Of a stretch of 64,000 bases of DNA, positions 1 through 8,133 are shown in pieces. Both the position numbers and the translations under genes were made by a program. Positions within the stretch are counted from its first letter, which is position 1, and each line of letters opens with the position of its first letter. The notes beneath the pieces are model-generated. The model saw only the letters and a list, made by a program, of their open reading frames with translations, ran no database searches and was not told the origin of the DNA. The DNA is from Bremerella alba (GTDB taxonomy: Bacteria > Planctomycetota > Planctomycetia > Pirellulales > Pirellulaceae), in the NCBI RefSeq assembly GCF_013618625.1, contig NZ_JABRWO010000005.1, positions 162,322 through 226,321 on the forward strand, read 5' to 3'.

Positions 1-478
1 CGGAGGTTAAGCCGGGATCGATGCGATTGAGCCCTGACCATTGATTTACGGTCCTGAGGGCCTGAATCAACATCTGCGGATCTTGAACTGGTCGGGCAGC
101 TTGGGCGCGATCTTCCATCGCCAGCGTTACTGTCTGACGCGTTGTCGCCGAAGCAGGGCAGTGAAAGTCGAATTCGAAGTCGGCGATCGAAACCGTATCT
201 CCGTCGACCATGACATGTTCGTCAATCTGCTCGCCGTTGATGTAAACGCCATTGGTGCTGCGCAAATCGCGTATGAGATAGCCGCTTCCATGACGGACGA
301 CTTCGGCATGTTCTCGAGAAACGCGACCAGACTCGACTGTCAGATTACAGGTCGCGTTGCGTCCGATGATGAAGGGAAACTCATCAATCACCGACTTAGT
401 TGACCGCCCGGTCACATGATCGAGGTACTCGAGAAAGATCGAGTCTTTTTCAATTTGAGGAAGCAGCTGCGTCTGCAT
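1..478 (-). CDS. FHA domain protein (3' part beyond the left edge)
   Basis: The gene is read leftwards from an ATG at 478 and runs off the window, so only the first 159 residues are visible. Residues about 15-110 form a forkhead-associated domain, a phosphothreonine-binding fold. The diagnostic motifs are visible in order: IIGR, SREH, LRSTNGVYING, and a final hydrophobic strand ending in FDFHC. After the FHA domain comes a linker (QTVTLAMEDRAQA) and the start of a further region that is cut off. No alternative upstream ATG in frame was seen in the adjacent 50 bases. The gene is divergent from a receiver/CBS protein gene. In planctomycetes FHA domains are often fused to EAL or other signalling domains, but what follows here cannot be seen. 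Family assignment of the FHA part is firm; overall function is unknown. Confidence 0.85.
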   Translation of the reverse strand, partial: MQTQLLPQIEKDSIFLEYLDHVTGRSTKSVIDEFPFIIGRNATCNLTVESGRVSREHAEVVRHGSGYLIRDLRSTNGVYINGEQIDEHVMVDGDTVSIADFEFDFHCPASATTRQTVTLAMEDRAQAARPVQDPQMLIQALRTVNQWSGLNRIDPGLTS

Positions 479-840
479 TCGTCCTACCCTAATGCTGGCG
501 TCTACTCGAAAATCGACGTTAGACTTCGCAAAGTCCGTACGTCGAACGGGACTAGTCTTGGGAAAAGCTGCCGCGTTGCGCTAATTGCATCACTCCGCGG
601 GGGTTGGTGGAAAACTCACCTGCAAAACAACCATAGGTCACGATTGCTCGGCGTGACTGTGAATTCCCTGCGTGTGATCGGCAAAATTTCCTACTACGAG
701 GACAGGGTTCCTCGTAAAAAAAAGTATCTGGAATTGATTTGACCTCTTCTCGGGCGGAATTGAACTATGTTTTCCATAGCCGCGCGACCACCATGCGCCG
801 TCGGCTTTCATTTTTTCTTCTCTGGGTAGCAGGTAGTTTC
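479..840. promoter_or_regulatory. Divergent intergenic region with a hairpin
   Basis: This gap separates the divergent FHA and receiver/CBS genes and must hold both promoters, though no convincing -35/-10 pair was found. A perfect 8-bp inverted repeat (TACGAGGA at 695-702 and TCCTCGTA at 709-716, loop of 6) is followed by a run of eight A residues on the plus strand. Because a T run is absent on that side, it is not a standard intrinsic terminator for rightward transcripts. It would lie in the leader of the rightward gene. A short reading frame at 416-742 crosses the region but shows no family resemblance. Confidence 0.35.
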
Positions 841-2088
841 ATGGTTTCACGCGCACTGCGAATCGTCGTTGTCTCTGAGGACCGTCAGCACCTTCGCGAT
901 TGCTTTGACTTCTTTGTTGCCTGTGGATACGAGGTCGAAACTCGCTGCGATTCCGTTTACCGTGAGTCTGATTCTCCCCAGAAGAAAGATGTCCTGATCT
1001 ACGATTACGATGGAAGCCAATCGACCATCAGCCACAACAACTTATTCAAGATCGCGGTCGTTCCGGCGGATAAGCCAGAGCTTGTAGAAAGAGTCATTTC
1101 AGAAGCCGCCGATGACGTTGTCCTGAAGCCGGTAACCCCAGCCAAACTGCTCGTACGGGTAAGGGCCGCCGCGGCAATTTTGGAAGCCCGAGTAGCCATT
1201 TCCCAGCAATTTGGGCGCAATCCGCGCAATACCCATCCGAGCGAGGGCGCTTTTCTAGGAACTTTGCAATACACCATCGAGCAGATAGCCGTTCATGGCC
1301 ATTGCGTCTGTGCAACGCTGTTCTCTGTCTCTAATACGCATTCCGAACGTTACCGGGAATGGCAGGCAAGCCTCGAGGCAACGGCCCTTCCCGATTCGCG
1401 CATTTTCGAGCTCTCAGGCAATCGGGTCGCCGTGGTTACTCCCGCTTCTTCGCCTGATCAGGTCACCCACTGGGCGGCCGATCAGATGGCGCAAGCATCG
1501 GTCCGAGACACCTCGCAGGCTGATATCTCGCCATTGAGTGTTTCGGGGAGCTTCGTGAGCACACGCAACGAGTCTTCTACCAGCGAGCAAGTTTCGATGC
1601 TGTTGGCCGACCGGCTGAACCTGGCACTAAGCCTCGGCGAAGGGTTACTTGTCGACGATTCACTGGAAAATCAGTGGCTACCACATCAACCAACCGGAAG
1701 CATCTTCGACGGCATGACCGCTGAGGATATCATGCAACCCACCACGGTCCGTCTGAATGCTTCCGATAACGTTGAAAACGCGCTGGAAGCGATGCGTCTG
1801 TGGAATGCCGACATTGCTCCGGTCTTCCAAGCCGATGGTACACCGTGCGGTCTGATCCGTACCGATGATCTTGTGGAAATTGAAGACAAGCAACAGGCCA
1901 TCGGGCGATATTGTCTGCCGAATGTTCCCCACGTTCGCTGCGACTCGACATTCAACGAATTTGTAGCGTTGTTTTCCTCGAACGATTCCTCTTGGCTGCA
2001 AGTCCTTCGCAGTGGCAATCCGGTCGGCGTTATCCATTGCGACGACTTGACCTCGATGAATTCGCCTGTGATGGTTTCACTGCCGTAG
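841..2088 (+). CDS. Receiver-like domain protein with C-terminal CBS pair
   Basis: This 415-residue cytoplasmic signalling protein starts at ATG 841 (MVSRALRIVVVSEDRQ), chosen because that residue begins the first beta strand of a receiver fold; a TTG at 739 would add an unlikely hydrophobic leader. Residues 1-115 are CheY-like: VVVSED with an acidic pair, a putative acceptor Asp in IYDYDG, and the conserved Lys in VLKPV. Residues about 130-285 resemble a degenerate GGDEF-type fold (LSGNRVAVV, a later SGSF strand) but the GG(D/E)EF motif is missing, so cyclase activity is unlikely. Residues about 295-410 form two CBS modules (TAEDIMQP, then VPHVRCDS), which usually bind adenosyl ligands. It is divergent from the FHA gene. 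It is probably a regulator, but its partner and ligand are unknown. Confidence 0.75.
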   Translation: MVSRALRIVVVSEDRQHLRDCFDFFVACGYEVETRCDSVYRESDSPQKKDVLIYDYDGSQSTISHNNLFKIAVVPADKPELVERVISEAADDVVLKPVTPAKLLVRVRAAAAILEARVAISQQFGRNPRNTHPSEGAFLGTLQYTIEQIAVHGHCVCATLFSVSNTHSERYREWQASLEATALPDSRIFELSGNRVAVVTPASSPDQVTHWAADQMAQASVRDTSQADISPLSVSGSFVSTRNESSTSEQVSMLLADRLNLALSLGEGLLVDDSLENQWLPHQPTGSIFDGMTAEDIMQPTTVRLNASDNVENALEAMRLWNADIAPVFQADGTPCGLIRTDDLVEIEDKQQAIGRYCLPNVPHVRCDSTFNEFVALFSSNDSSWLQVLRSGNPVGVIHCDDLTSMNSPVMVSLP

Positions 2089-2288
2089 TCGCGTTATTCA
2101 AATCTCAGTCAATGGCGTCGATCAAGCCTTCGGCGGCACGCTATACGCGTAAGCCTTTTCAGCAGAAGTGACCACGGTTCTACCCGCCATGTGTCAGCAC
2201 TGCGCTGAGTATCTCTACGATCGTCGCAAAGTCAGTCAGGCAAATCCCAGCAGTGCGGTTGCTCTCGTATCGCTTAACCACTGGCCGC

Positions 2289-3608
2289 TTAATCGTCACC
2301 GGCAACCACGGTGAAATAGCTACCCACAACTAAGTCAAAATACTCGGGTCGCATCTCCATGGGAAATCCTTTGTAGACGCAGTAGTTTCGGATTTGCGTC
2401 AAAAGATCACGCGGCTGGCAGCGTCGTAGTGGGCGATTCTTGGGCGTGTAATGCTTGTCGATCAGATGCGTTACCGACTCTTCGTCGTAGCGGCAGCCAA
2501 ACTGCTTGGTGAAAATCTGAAATAGCGTGTGAAATTCCTCCTGCGAAGCATCCTCGATTTCAATTTTGTAAGGAATACGGCGTAGAAAGGCATCGTCCGT
2601 CAGGTCCGAAGGCTCTAGATTGGTCGAGAAGATGATCAACTGCTCGAACGGTACCTGGATCTTTTTTCCATTGGGCAACGCAAGGTAGTCGACTCGGTTT
2701 TCCAGGGGCACAATCCAACGATTCAATAGTTCCTGTGGCTGCATGCGTTGGCGACCAAAGTCATCGATTAGCAGACTGCCACAGTTGCTTTTCATCTGCA
2801 GCGGAGCTTCACAGATGTTATTGATCGGGTCGAATCGGATCTCGAGGCTGTCCATCGTCAGCTCACCACCAACAACGACCGTCGGACGCTGAATCTTTAT
2901 CCAGCGATGATCGAAGTTATCGTTCTTGATGATGCTGTTTTCTGCTTGATCGACCGTTTCATGGAAAGCAGCGTCGAACAACTTGATGAACTGGCCATCC
3001 TCCACGACCGTCCGCGGAATCCAAATCTCTTGCCCATAACAGGCCGTAATGCGTTTGGCGAGCGTTGTCTTGCCGTTGCCTGGGGCACCATAGAGGAAAA
3101 GTCCCGCCCCAGAATTCACAGCGGGCCCCAATCGATCGAACATCCCAGGCTCGACAGAAAGTCCCTCGAAAGCGCGTCGCAGGTCCTCTTCCTTTGGCGT
3201 CTCGTTACGTACCGACTGGGCTTCTACCGAGGTAACGTAGTCGTCCAAAGAAACCGGTGCCGGTCCGAAATAGGCACACGAATGCATGTAGGTTTGTGCC
3301 CGGGTACGGCCTTGGTCGGTCAGGGTATAGGTGTAATCGTTCAGCGGAGCGGAACCGCAATGGGTGATCAATTGACGCGTACGTAGCGAAGTGAGCAGGC
3401 CTTCGGCAACGCCAAATGGAATGCAGATGTGTTCGGCCGTCTTACGACCACTCATCGATCCGATGTTCAGATAGAGCTTCAGGATAATCGACTCGACTAA
3501 CGTCGGTGATAACTGAGTGTCCTCTAATGTCTTGGGTTCTTCGGGACGAAATCCATCATCCGCTAGCAATGCAGCAAGAAGACCTGACTTGAGTTCGGTA
3601 CCGGACAT
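2289..3608 (-). CDS. AAA+ ATPase with N-terminal winged-helix-like region
   Basis: This is a 439-residue cytoplasmic ATPase. Walker A is GAPGNGKT at residues 174-181 and Walker B is LLIDDFG near residue 275. A sensor-1-type motif (IIFSTN) and an arginine-finger-like FLRRIPYK follow. Residues about 35-115 look like a winged helix (LYLNIGSMSGRKTAEH, then TYTLTDQGR). The fold is that of a single-ring remodelling or regulatory ATPase; the substrate cannot be told. The ATG at 3608 is well placed and no longer start is needed. The gene stands alone on the minus strand. Similar ATPases are, as I recall, frequent in planctomycete genomes near pilus genes, but linkage here is loose. The 200 bases between its stop and the preceding gene show nothing notable. 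Confidence 0.8.
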   Translation of the reverse strand: MSGTELKSGLLAALLADDGFRPEEPKTLEDTQLSPTLVESIILKLYLNIGSMSGRKTAEHICIPFGVAEGLLTSLRTRQLITHCGSAPLNDYTYTLTDQGRTRAQTYMHSCAYFGPAPVSLDDYVTSVEAQSVRNETPKEEDLRRAFEGLSVEPGMFDRLGPAVNSGAGLFLYGAPGNGKTTLAKRITACYGQEIWIPRTVVEDGQFIKLFDAAFHETVDQAENSIIKNDNFDHRWIKIQRPTVVVGGELTMDSLEIRFDPINNICEAPLQMKSNCGSLLIDDFGRQRMQPQELLNRWIVPLENRVDYLALPNGKKIQVPFEQLIIFSTNLEPSDLTDDAFLRRIPYKIEIEDASQEEFHTLFQIFTKQFGCRYDEESVTHLIDKHYTPKNRPLRRCQPRDLLTQIRNYCVYKGFPMEMRPEYFDLVVGSYFTVVAGDD

Positions 3609-3956
3609 AGTATGACATCTGCAATGTTCGAGGGCGGAGACTGCTTCGCCCGCTGGGGGCGCGTAGCACTCAAAAGTCTAGGACGTAAGGACCAATTGGC
3701 CCGTTGGAAACGAGGTTTTTGAGTTATTTTCCAAAAACACGAAAATGCTCATCCGCCAGCTAGCGCCCGCCGTTTTTACGTCTCATAACAACATCCCAAG
3801 CAAATCTCCGCGCTAGCAATCAACATGTGGTGTCCTATGACCTAGACTTTCTTCTGTGACGATAATAATAGGTGCAACGGACGCGCAGGTTCATATTTCT
3901 TGCCGAGCCTATTCATGGTAGGGTCTGCAAATCACTAACTCACGCGAGTCAAAGCC
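3609..3956. other. Intergenic region, no gene recognised
   Basis: About 350 bases separate the divergent ATPase and the small protein gene at 3957. Both promoters should be here, but I could not identify convincing promoter elements. No tRNA-like T-arm, no strong hairpin with a T run and no reading frame with plausible coding character was found. Confidence 0.4.
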
Positions 3957-4151
3957 ATGGCCAACGAAAAAGCCAAACTACTCCTAGAAAATTCGAGCGA
4001 CTACTTCGAGCGAATTTCCGCCGTCCAGTCCGCCTTGCAATTGGGCATGCCGATGGAGGAAATTGAAGACTACCTCGATTGGCTGAGACTTCTTCGTGCC
4101 GAGAAATGCGACATGGCAGCTGCTGGTTCGGCGGGCGCGCCGGGAATCTAG
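3957..4151 (+). CDS. Small hypothetical protein, 64 aa
   Basis: This is a short soluble protein rich in Glu, Leu and Ala. Residues 8-50 can form two amphipathic helices (SDYFERISAVQSALQLG and EEIEDYLDWLRLLR), followed by a flexible Ala/Gly tail. No domain is recognised. The LGMP..EIE.YLDWL pattern looks like a conserved helical motif of small planctomycete proteins, which is an impression and not a search result. The ATG at 3957 lacks a strong Shine-Dalgarno, which is common in this phylum. A small convergent gene follows on the other strand. Confidence 0.55.
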   Translation: MANEKAKLLLENSSDYFERISAVQSALQLGMPMEEIEDYLDWLRLLRAEKCDMAAAGSAGAPGI

Positions 4152-4211
4152 CCGCCGGGGGCTGGTAGAAATGGCCCCGAGAGAAAGACCGTCAGCAACT
4201 TGTTTCGCTGG

Positions 4212-4391
4212 CTACTGCTCTAACTTCTTCAACATCTCGATTGCTTGTCGAGCATTATGCACGCCACCGATTCGCTGGATGAATAGCTGAACTCCGAGAA
4301 GTTCACTCGGCGATAGCAGGTCTTGCCCGAACTCCATCAAAATCTCGAGTTCATGAGCAGGCAGGTTTTCGATCTCGACTCTTGAAAGCAT
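4212..4391 (-). CDS. Small hypothetical protein, 59 aa
   Basis: This is a helical, Leu/Glu-rich short protein (MLSRVEIENLPAHELEILME onward) with no cysteines or membrane segment. The ATG at 4391 is preferred. The reading frame stays open to 4565, but the upstream part is low-complexity and unlike coding sequence. The end SELLGVQLFIQRIGG..NARQAIEML resembles a compact three-helix bundle. The gene converges on the small gene ending at 4151. The function is not recognised, and it could be a non-coding open frame, though the amphipathic pattern argues for a real product. Confidence 0.5.
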   Translation of the reverse strand: MLSRVEIENLPAHELEILMEFGQDLLSPSELLGVQLFIQRIGGVHNARQAIEMLKKLEQ

Positions 4392-4744
4392 GAAAGTATC
4401 CGTTCCAAATCCACAATTCTTAGCAGCAACTAACGTGATGTATCGGAACGAAACTGTTCGGTAGTTAGCATCGGGAGGCCAGCTTCGGCCTCGAAACGCC
4501 AGATTCTCGGGGGGTGATGACCATTTATCGGACTGATCGGTAAAACCTGTGCTTCCTGATAGCACGCCTGCAAAGCTCTAGGACGTTCGGAGCCCCTTGT
4601 ATTCGCTGTTTGCCGCTTTTATGGCTTGTCCTGCATCGTTGAATTAACCACTCTAACCCGAACTTTTCCGCCTTGCGGCACCTTGGCGGGGGCACTACGA
4701 TTGCCGCCCGCTAGTTCTCTCCGTTCTGAAAGGATTCCGACGCA

Positions 4745-5638
4745 GTGAGTTCCCCTGAAATCCTCGGCCAGTTTATTCCGCTGCACTATCACTACGACAT
4801 GCTTCGCGACAACTACCGCATGACCTCGTTCCAAGAGGCGATTGCGGAAACAGTTCGCCCCGGAATGACCGTGGTCGACTTAGGAGGGGGTACCGGTGTG
4901 CTGTCTTACTTTGCGGCCATGGAAGGCGCTAAGGTCTACTACGTCGAGCGAAATCCCGAACTCGTTGAAGTTGCACGGCGTTTTCTGCGGATCAATAAAG
5001 TCGAAGATCGAGTCACCATCGTTCACCAAGATGCCTCCACGTTTGTACCTCCCGAGCCAGTCGACGTAGTTACCTGCGAGATGCTGCATGTCGGGCTTGT
5101 CCGAGAAAAACAAACCGAAGTAATCGAGGCCTTCAAGCAGAATTACACACAAAAGCACGGAACAAAGCTTCCTCGCTTCATTCCCGAAGCCACGCTGCTG
5201 GCAGTTCAGCCGGTAATGCAGACCTACCAATTTGCAGGCTTCCACGCTCCGGTTCCGCTGTTTCAGCCACCGTCGGCCGAAGTCGCCGGCACCCAGGAAC
5301 TCGGCTCGCCAGAAGTTTACCAGACGGTGATCTACGACGAGCAATACGCACACGAGGTCTCCTGGAAGGGGATTCTTACCATGCAGCAGGGGGGAACGCT
5401 TAACGCCTGGCGATTGGTCACTAAAAACGTGCTATCGATCTCCGTTGAAAAGCAATCAGAAATCTGCTGGCACAATCAGTACCTTGTCGTTCCGCTGCAC
5501 GAACCGCTTGAGGTCGAACCTGGCGACCGAGTGGAACTGCAAATCCAATACGCCTACTGCATGGAACTTTCTGATCTCTGGAACGGTATTTCTCAACGAA
5601 TCGTTCCACAAACGATGGTCCGACGTGTTTCGGCCTAG
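4745..5638 (+). CDS. PRMT-like SAM-dependent methyltransferase
   Basis: This 297-residue class I methyltransferase resembles protein arginine methyltransferases in layout. An N-terminal YHYDMLRDNYRMTSFQEAI segment matches the helix before motif I. Motif I is VVDLGGGTGVLSYFAA, and the acidic residue ending beta 2 is in YYVERNP. A CEMLHVGL segment sits where PRMTs carry the first acidic substrate-loop residue, and a C-terminal beta-barrel-like half follows (residues 160-297). The start is GTG at 4745; the next ATG, at 4799, would cut into the conserved N-terminal helix. A WD or YLPM-type motif typical of eukaryotic PRMTs is not obvious, so the substrate may be another nucleophile. It stands alone, with a hairpin downstream. 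Confidence 0.65.
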   Translation: MSSPEILGQFIPLHYHYDMLRDNYRMTSFQEAIAETVRPGMTVVDLGGGTGVLSYFAAMEGAKVYYVERNPELVEVARRFLRINKVEDRVTIVHQDASTFVPPEPVDVVTCEMLHVGLVREKQTEVIEAFKQNYTQKHGTKLPRFIPEATLLAVQPVMQTYQFAGFHAPVPLFQPPSAEVAGTQELGSPEVYQTVIYDEQYAHEVSWKGILTMQQGGTLNAWRLVTKNVLSISVEKQSEICWHNQYLVVPLHEPLEVEPGDRVELQIQYAYCMELSDLWNGISQRIVPQTMVRRVSA

Positions 5639-5682
5639 GCCAAAGTTGGCCTGGTATCGATTATTTCGATTATGAAGGGGAT

Positions 5683-5708
5683 ACGCATCGCTCGATGTAA
5701 CGATGCGT
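5683..5708 (+). terminator. Possible hairpin terminator downstream of the methyltransferase gene
   Basis: An 8-bp inverted repeat ACGCATCG / CGATGCGT is separated by ten bases, about 45 bases after the methyltransferase stop. There is no T run behind it, so it may be a transcript-stabilising hairpin or a factor-dependent stop. Confidence 0.3.
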
Positions 5709-5836
5709 CGATGGACTTCGTGTTGATCTGACCTAGGTTTTGTTAGCTTTCCCGCTCTGCGGACCACTCTGAATTGCGCAACAGTGGCCAAGAAGCGATG
5801 GATATGAGCCGCAACCCTTTCAGATTGACGTAAACA

Positions 5837-7330
5837 ATGACCGCGAATCGACCAGGAATATTCGCCCTCTTTGCCTGGTTAAGTCCCCTCGTATTGGGAC
5901 TGACTCTGGTAGCTACATCAGTAGCAATCGCTATGGATCCTGCCGAAGCTTCCCTTTCGGTGGTACTGGCTATCGCTGGCATTATTGTTGCGCTGGTATT
6001 GGGCATCGTCCAGAGAACCTCTTACCGCCAACTTTCTCAGACGCTGTTCGACCAGCTCGAAAAGCTGGCAGCAATGTCCTCAGACGACTTGGACCTCGAG
6101 CGTTTTCAACAGCAACTCGCACAGGCTAATCTTTCTGCACGGGCTCAAAGGATTCTGACGGAAATATATCAGTGTATTGATCACGACCGAGAAAAGATCT
6201 TCGACTTCCAGCAGAAATCTGCCAGCAGTGAAGTCAAAGCACATTTGGCGGAAACACGAGCCGCACAAATCAACTGGGTCATCGAAGGCCTAACCGAGCC
6301 AATCTTGATGGTCAATCAATATGGTGAAATCACTTTGATGAATCCTGCGGCAGTCAAGCTGCTAGGGCTCGAGGACGTGACCGAAGGTACGCCACTTGAA
6401 AAGGGGATAAGCTGCGATTCGCTCGTTCAGCTATTGCATGAAACCAGACGACGTAAACTAAAATCGACCCGTCTGGCAGAGCTAGAACTGGAAGATCCTG
6501 ACAGTGAAAGGCACTGGTACCGTGTCACAGTAAACACTGTCTCAGAAGGAGAGCACGAAGGGGCTGCGGAATCGGGCTTCGGAGCAGTCGCCGTCATGCG
6601 AGACATCAGCGGTTACAAGGCAATCCAGCGACGAAACGCCGAATTCGTCTCAGCGGTTAGCCACGAAATGAAGACCCCCCTTGCCGGCATCAAGGCCTAC
6701 ACCGAGCTTCTCGCCGATGGAGAAGCAGAAGACGAAGAAACCCGCGACGAATTCCTCGGCGTGATTAGCGGCCAGGCCGATCGCCTGCAACGACTGATCG
6801 ACAACCTTTTAAACCTGGCACGAATCGAAGCAGGCGTGGTGAGCGTCAGCAAGAAGCCTCGCTCTTTAAACGACTTGCTCGAAGAGGCCGCCGCGATCGT
6901 TCAGCCAACGGCCGAACAGAAGCAAATCACCCTCAAGGTCGAGCTTAGCCCGATGTACTTGGGCGTCCTGGCCGATCGCGACATGATCCTGCAAGCAGCG
7001 ATCAATCTGCTGTCCAATGCAATCAAGTACACGCCCGATGGCGGCACCGTGAAACTACGCAGCCGGATGTCCGATCGTGAAGTTCACTTCGAGGTGGAAG
7101 ACACTGGAGTGGGACTCAGCACGGAAGACTGCGAAATGGTCTTCGAGAAATTCTATCGAGTGAAGAAAGACCAAAAGATGGCCTCGGGAACCGGCCTCGG
7201 ACTTCCACTCGCCAAACATATTGTCGAAGACGTCCACAGCGGGACACTCACCGTCAAAAGTGAATTAGGCAAAGGAAGTACCTTCATGATTGCCTTGCCC
7301 ACCGTTCAAGTGATCGAACACGCGAGCTAA
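5837..7330 (+). CDS. Membrane sensor histidine kinase with PAS domain
   Basis: This is a 497-residue inner-membrane kinase. Two transmembrane helices lie at residues about 5-28 and 36-58, with only a few residues outside the membrane. A coiled linker follows, then a PAS domain (about 150-265; EPILMVNQYGEITLMNPAA). The HisKA phosphoacceptor is His276 in VSHEMKTPLAGI. The catalytic domain has the N box (NLLSNAIKY), G1 (VEDTGVGLS), F box (FEKFYR) and G2 (GTGLGLPLAKH), so it should be active. The gene begins a tight operon; its partner regulator starts 40 bases downstream. Position upstream of pilus ATPase genes suggests it controls pilus or secretion activity, which is inference. Confidence 0.9.
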   Translation: MTANRPGIFALFAWLSPLVLGLTLVATSVAIAMDPAEASLSVVLAIAGIIVALVLGIVQRTSYRQLSQTLFDQLEKLAAMSSDDLDLERFQQQLAQANLSARAQRILTEIYQCIDHDREKIFDFQQKSASSEVKAHLAETRAAQINWVIEGLTEPILMVNQYGEITLMNPAAVKLLGLEDVTEGTPLEKGISCDSLVQLLHETRRRKLKSTRLAELELEDPDSERHWYRVTVNTVSEGEHEGAAESGFGAVAVMRDISGYKAIQRRNAEFVSAVSHEMKTPLAGIKAYTELLADGEAEDEETRDEFLGVISGQADRLQRLIDNLLNLARIEAGVVSVSKKPRSLNDLLEEAAAIVQPTAEQKQITLKVELSPMYLGVLADRDMILQAAINLLSNAIKYTPDGGTVKLRSRMSDREVHFEVEDTGVGLSTEDCEMVFEKFYRVKKDQKMASGTGLGLPLAKHIVEDVHSGTLTVKSELGKGSTFMIALPTVQVIEHAS

Positions 7331-7370
7331 TTGCAAAAACACCATACAAGCAGAGAAAGGAATGATTCCC

Positions 7371-7772
7371 ATGCCCGTTAAAGTCTTGATTGCCGACGAC
7401 GAAATGCACATTTTGCGTGCCGCTGAATTCAAGCTGAAACGAAGCGGCTTTGAAGTTACGTGCGTGGAAGATGGACAGGAAGCATGGGAAGCCATTCAAG
7501 CGGAACGTCCCGATATCCTGATTACTGACTTCCACATGCCGCGGATGGACGGCCTGGCGCTTTGTCGAACAATTCGCACCCATAGTGAAACAGCCGACCT
7601 GCCGATCATTATGCTGACGGCTAAAGGATACGACCTTTCCGGCGACGATGGAACGTCCGAACTCGACGTCGCAGCTGTTTTGGCCAAGCCCTTCAGCCCC
7701 CGCGGTCTGGTCCAGTGCATTCAAGAGGTCCTTGAGACCGGCAAGTATGTCCCCAGTGTCGCCACCTTTTAG
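7371..7772 (+). CDS. Single-domain response regulator
   Basis: This 133-residue protein consists of one CheY-like receiver domain with no output domain. The acidic pocket is D9/D10, the phosphoacceptor is Asp53 (LITDFHMPRMDG), the conserved Thr lies in IIMLTAKG and the conserved Lys in LAKPFSP. The ATG at 7371 is chosen over the ATG at 7362 because AAAGGA at 7356-7361 touches the earlier codon but lies nine bases before the later one. It is the probable phosphorylation target of the kinase immediately upstream, and the STAS gene follows 16 bases downstream. Confidence 0.9.
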   Translation: MPVKVLIADDEMHILRAAEFKLKRSGFEVTCVEDGQEAWEAIQAERPDILITDFHMPRMDGLALCRTIRTHSETADLPIIMLTAKGYDLSGDDGTSELDVAAVLAKPFSPRGLVQCIQEVLETGKYVPSVATF

Positions 7773-7788
7773 TAACACCAACTAACGT

Positions 7789-8115
7789 ATGAATCTGTCG
7801 ACTGAAATTTTTGGTGCCGTCATGGTGGTCCACACTCCCGAAGAACTGGGAGAGGACCAGTCCGACAACGTGCGCGCGTTTCTCGAATCACGCGAACGCC
7901 AGAAGCTGATCGTCGATCTCGACGGAACGGAAACAATCGATAGCATCGGTCTGGAAACCCTTCTCGACGTGCAAGATACGCTGCGTGAAAAAGGGGGAGA
8001 TCTGCGAATTGCGACAACAAACTACGCCAATCGCAAGATTCTGGAAGTCACGCGGATCGATTCGATGCTGGAAGTTTTCGACAGTGTGCTCGATGCCGTC
8101 AAGAGCTTCGCTTAA
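7789..8115 (+). CDS. STAS domain anti-sigma-factor antagonist
   Basis: This 108-residue protein is made of a single STAS domain, the SpoIIAA/RsbV fold. The conserved segment TIDSIGLETLL holds Ser52 at the position that is phosphorylated in anti-anti-sigma factors. Such proteins usually bind or are phosphorylated by a GHKL serine kinase; no kinase of that type is visible in this window, so the partner is elsewhere. It is 16 bases after the response regulator and 18 bases before the PilB/GspE gene, so all are probably cotranscribed. An output acting on the secretion ATPase and not on a sigma factor is possible. Confidence 0.85.
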   Translation: MNLSTEIFGAVMVVHTPEELGEDQSDNVRAFLESRERQKLIVDLDGTETIDSIGLETLLDVQDTLREKGGDLRIATTNYANRKILEVTRIDSMLEVFDSVLDAVKSFA

Positions 8116-8133
8116 GCGAAAAGGAAGGATGCC

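Noticed and set aside
41..403. Plus-strand open frame of 120 codons at the left edge
   Set aside because: The complementary strand encodes a clear FHA domain with SREH and STNGVYING motifs, so the plus frame is a shadow.
416..742. Plus-strand open frame of 108 codons
   Set aside because: It overlaps the start of the FHA gene and the upstream region of the receiver gene; the end is Lys-rich from an A run and there is no family match.
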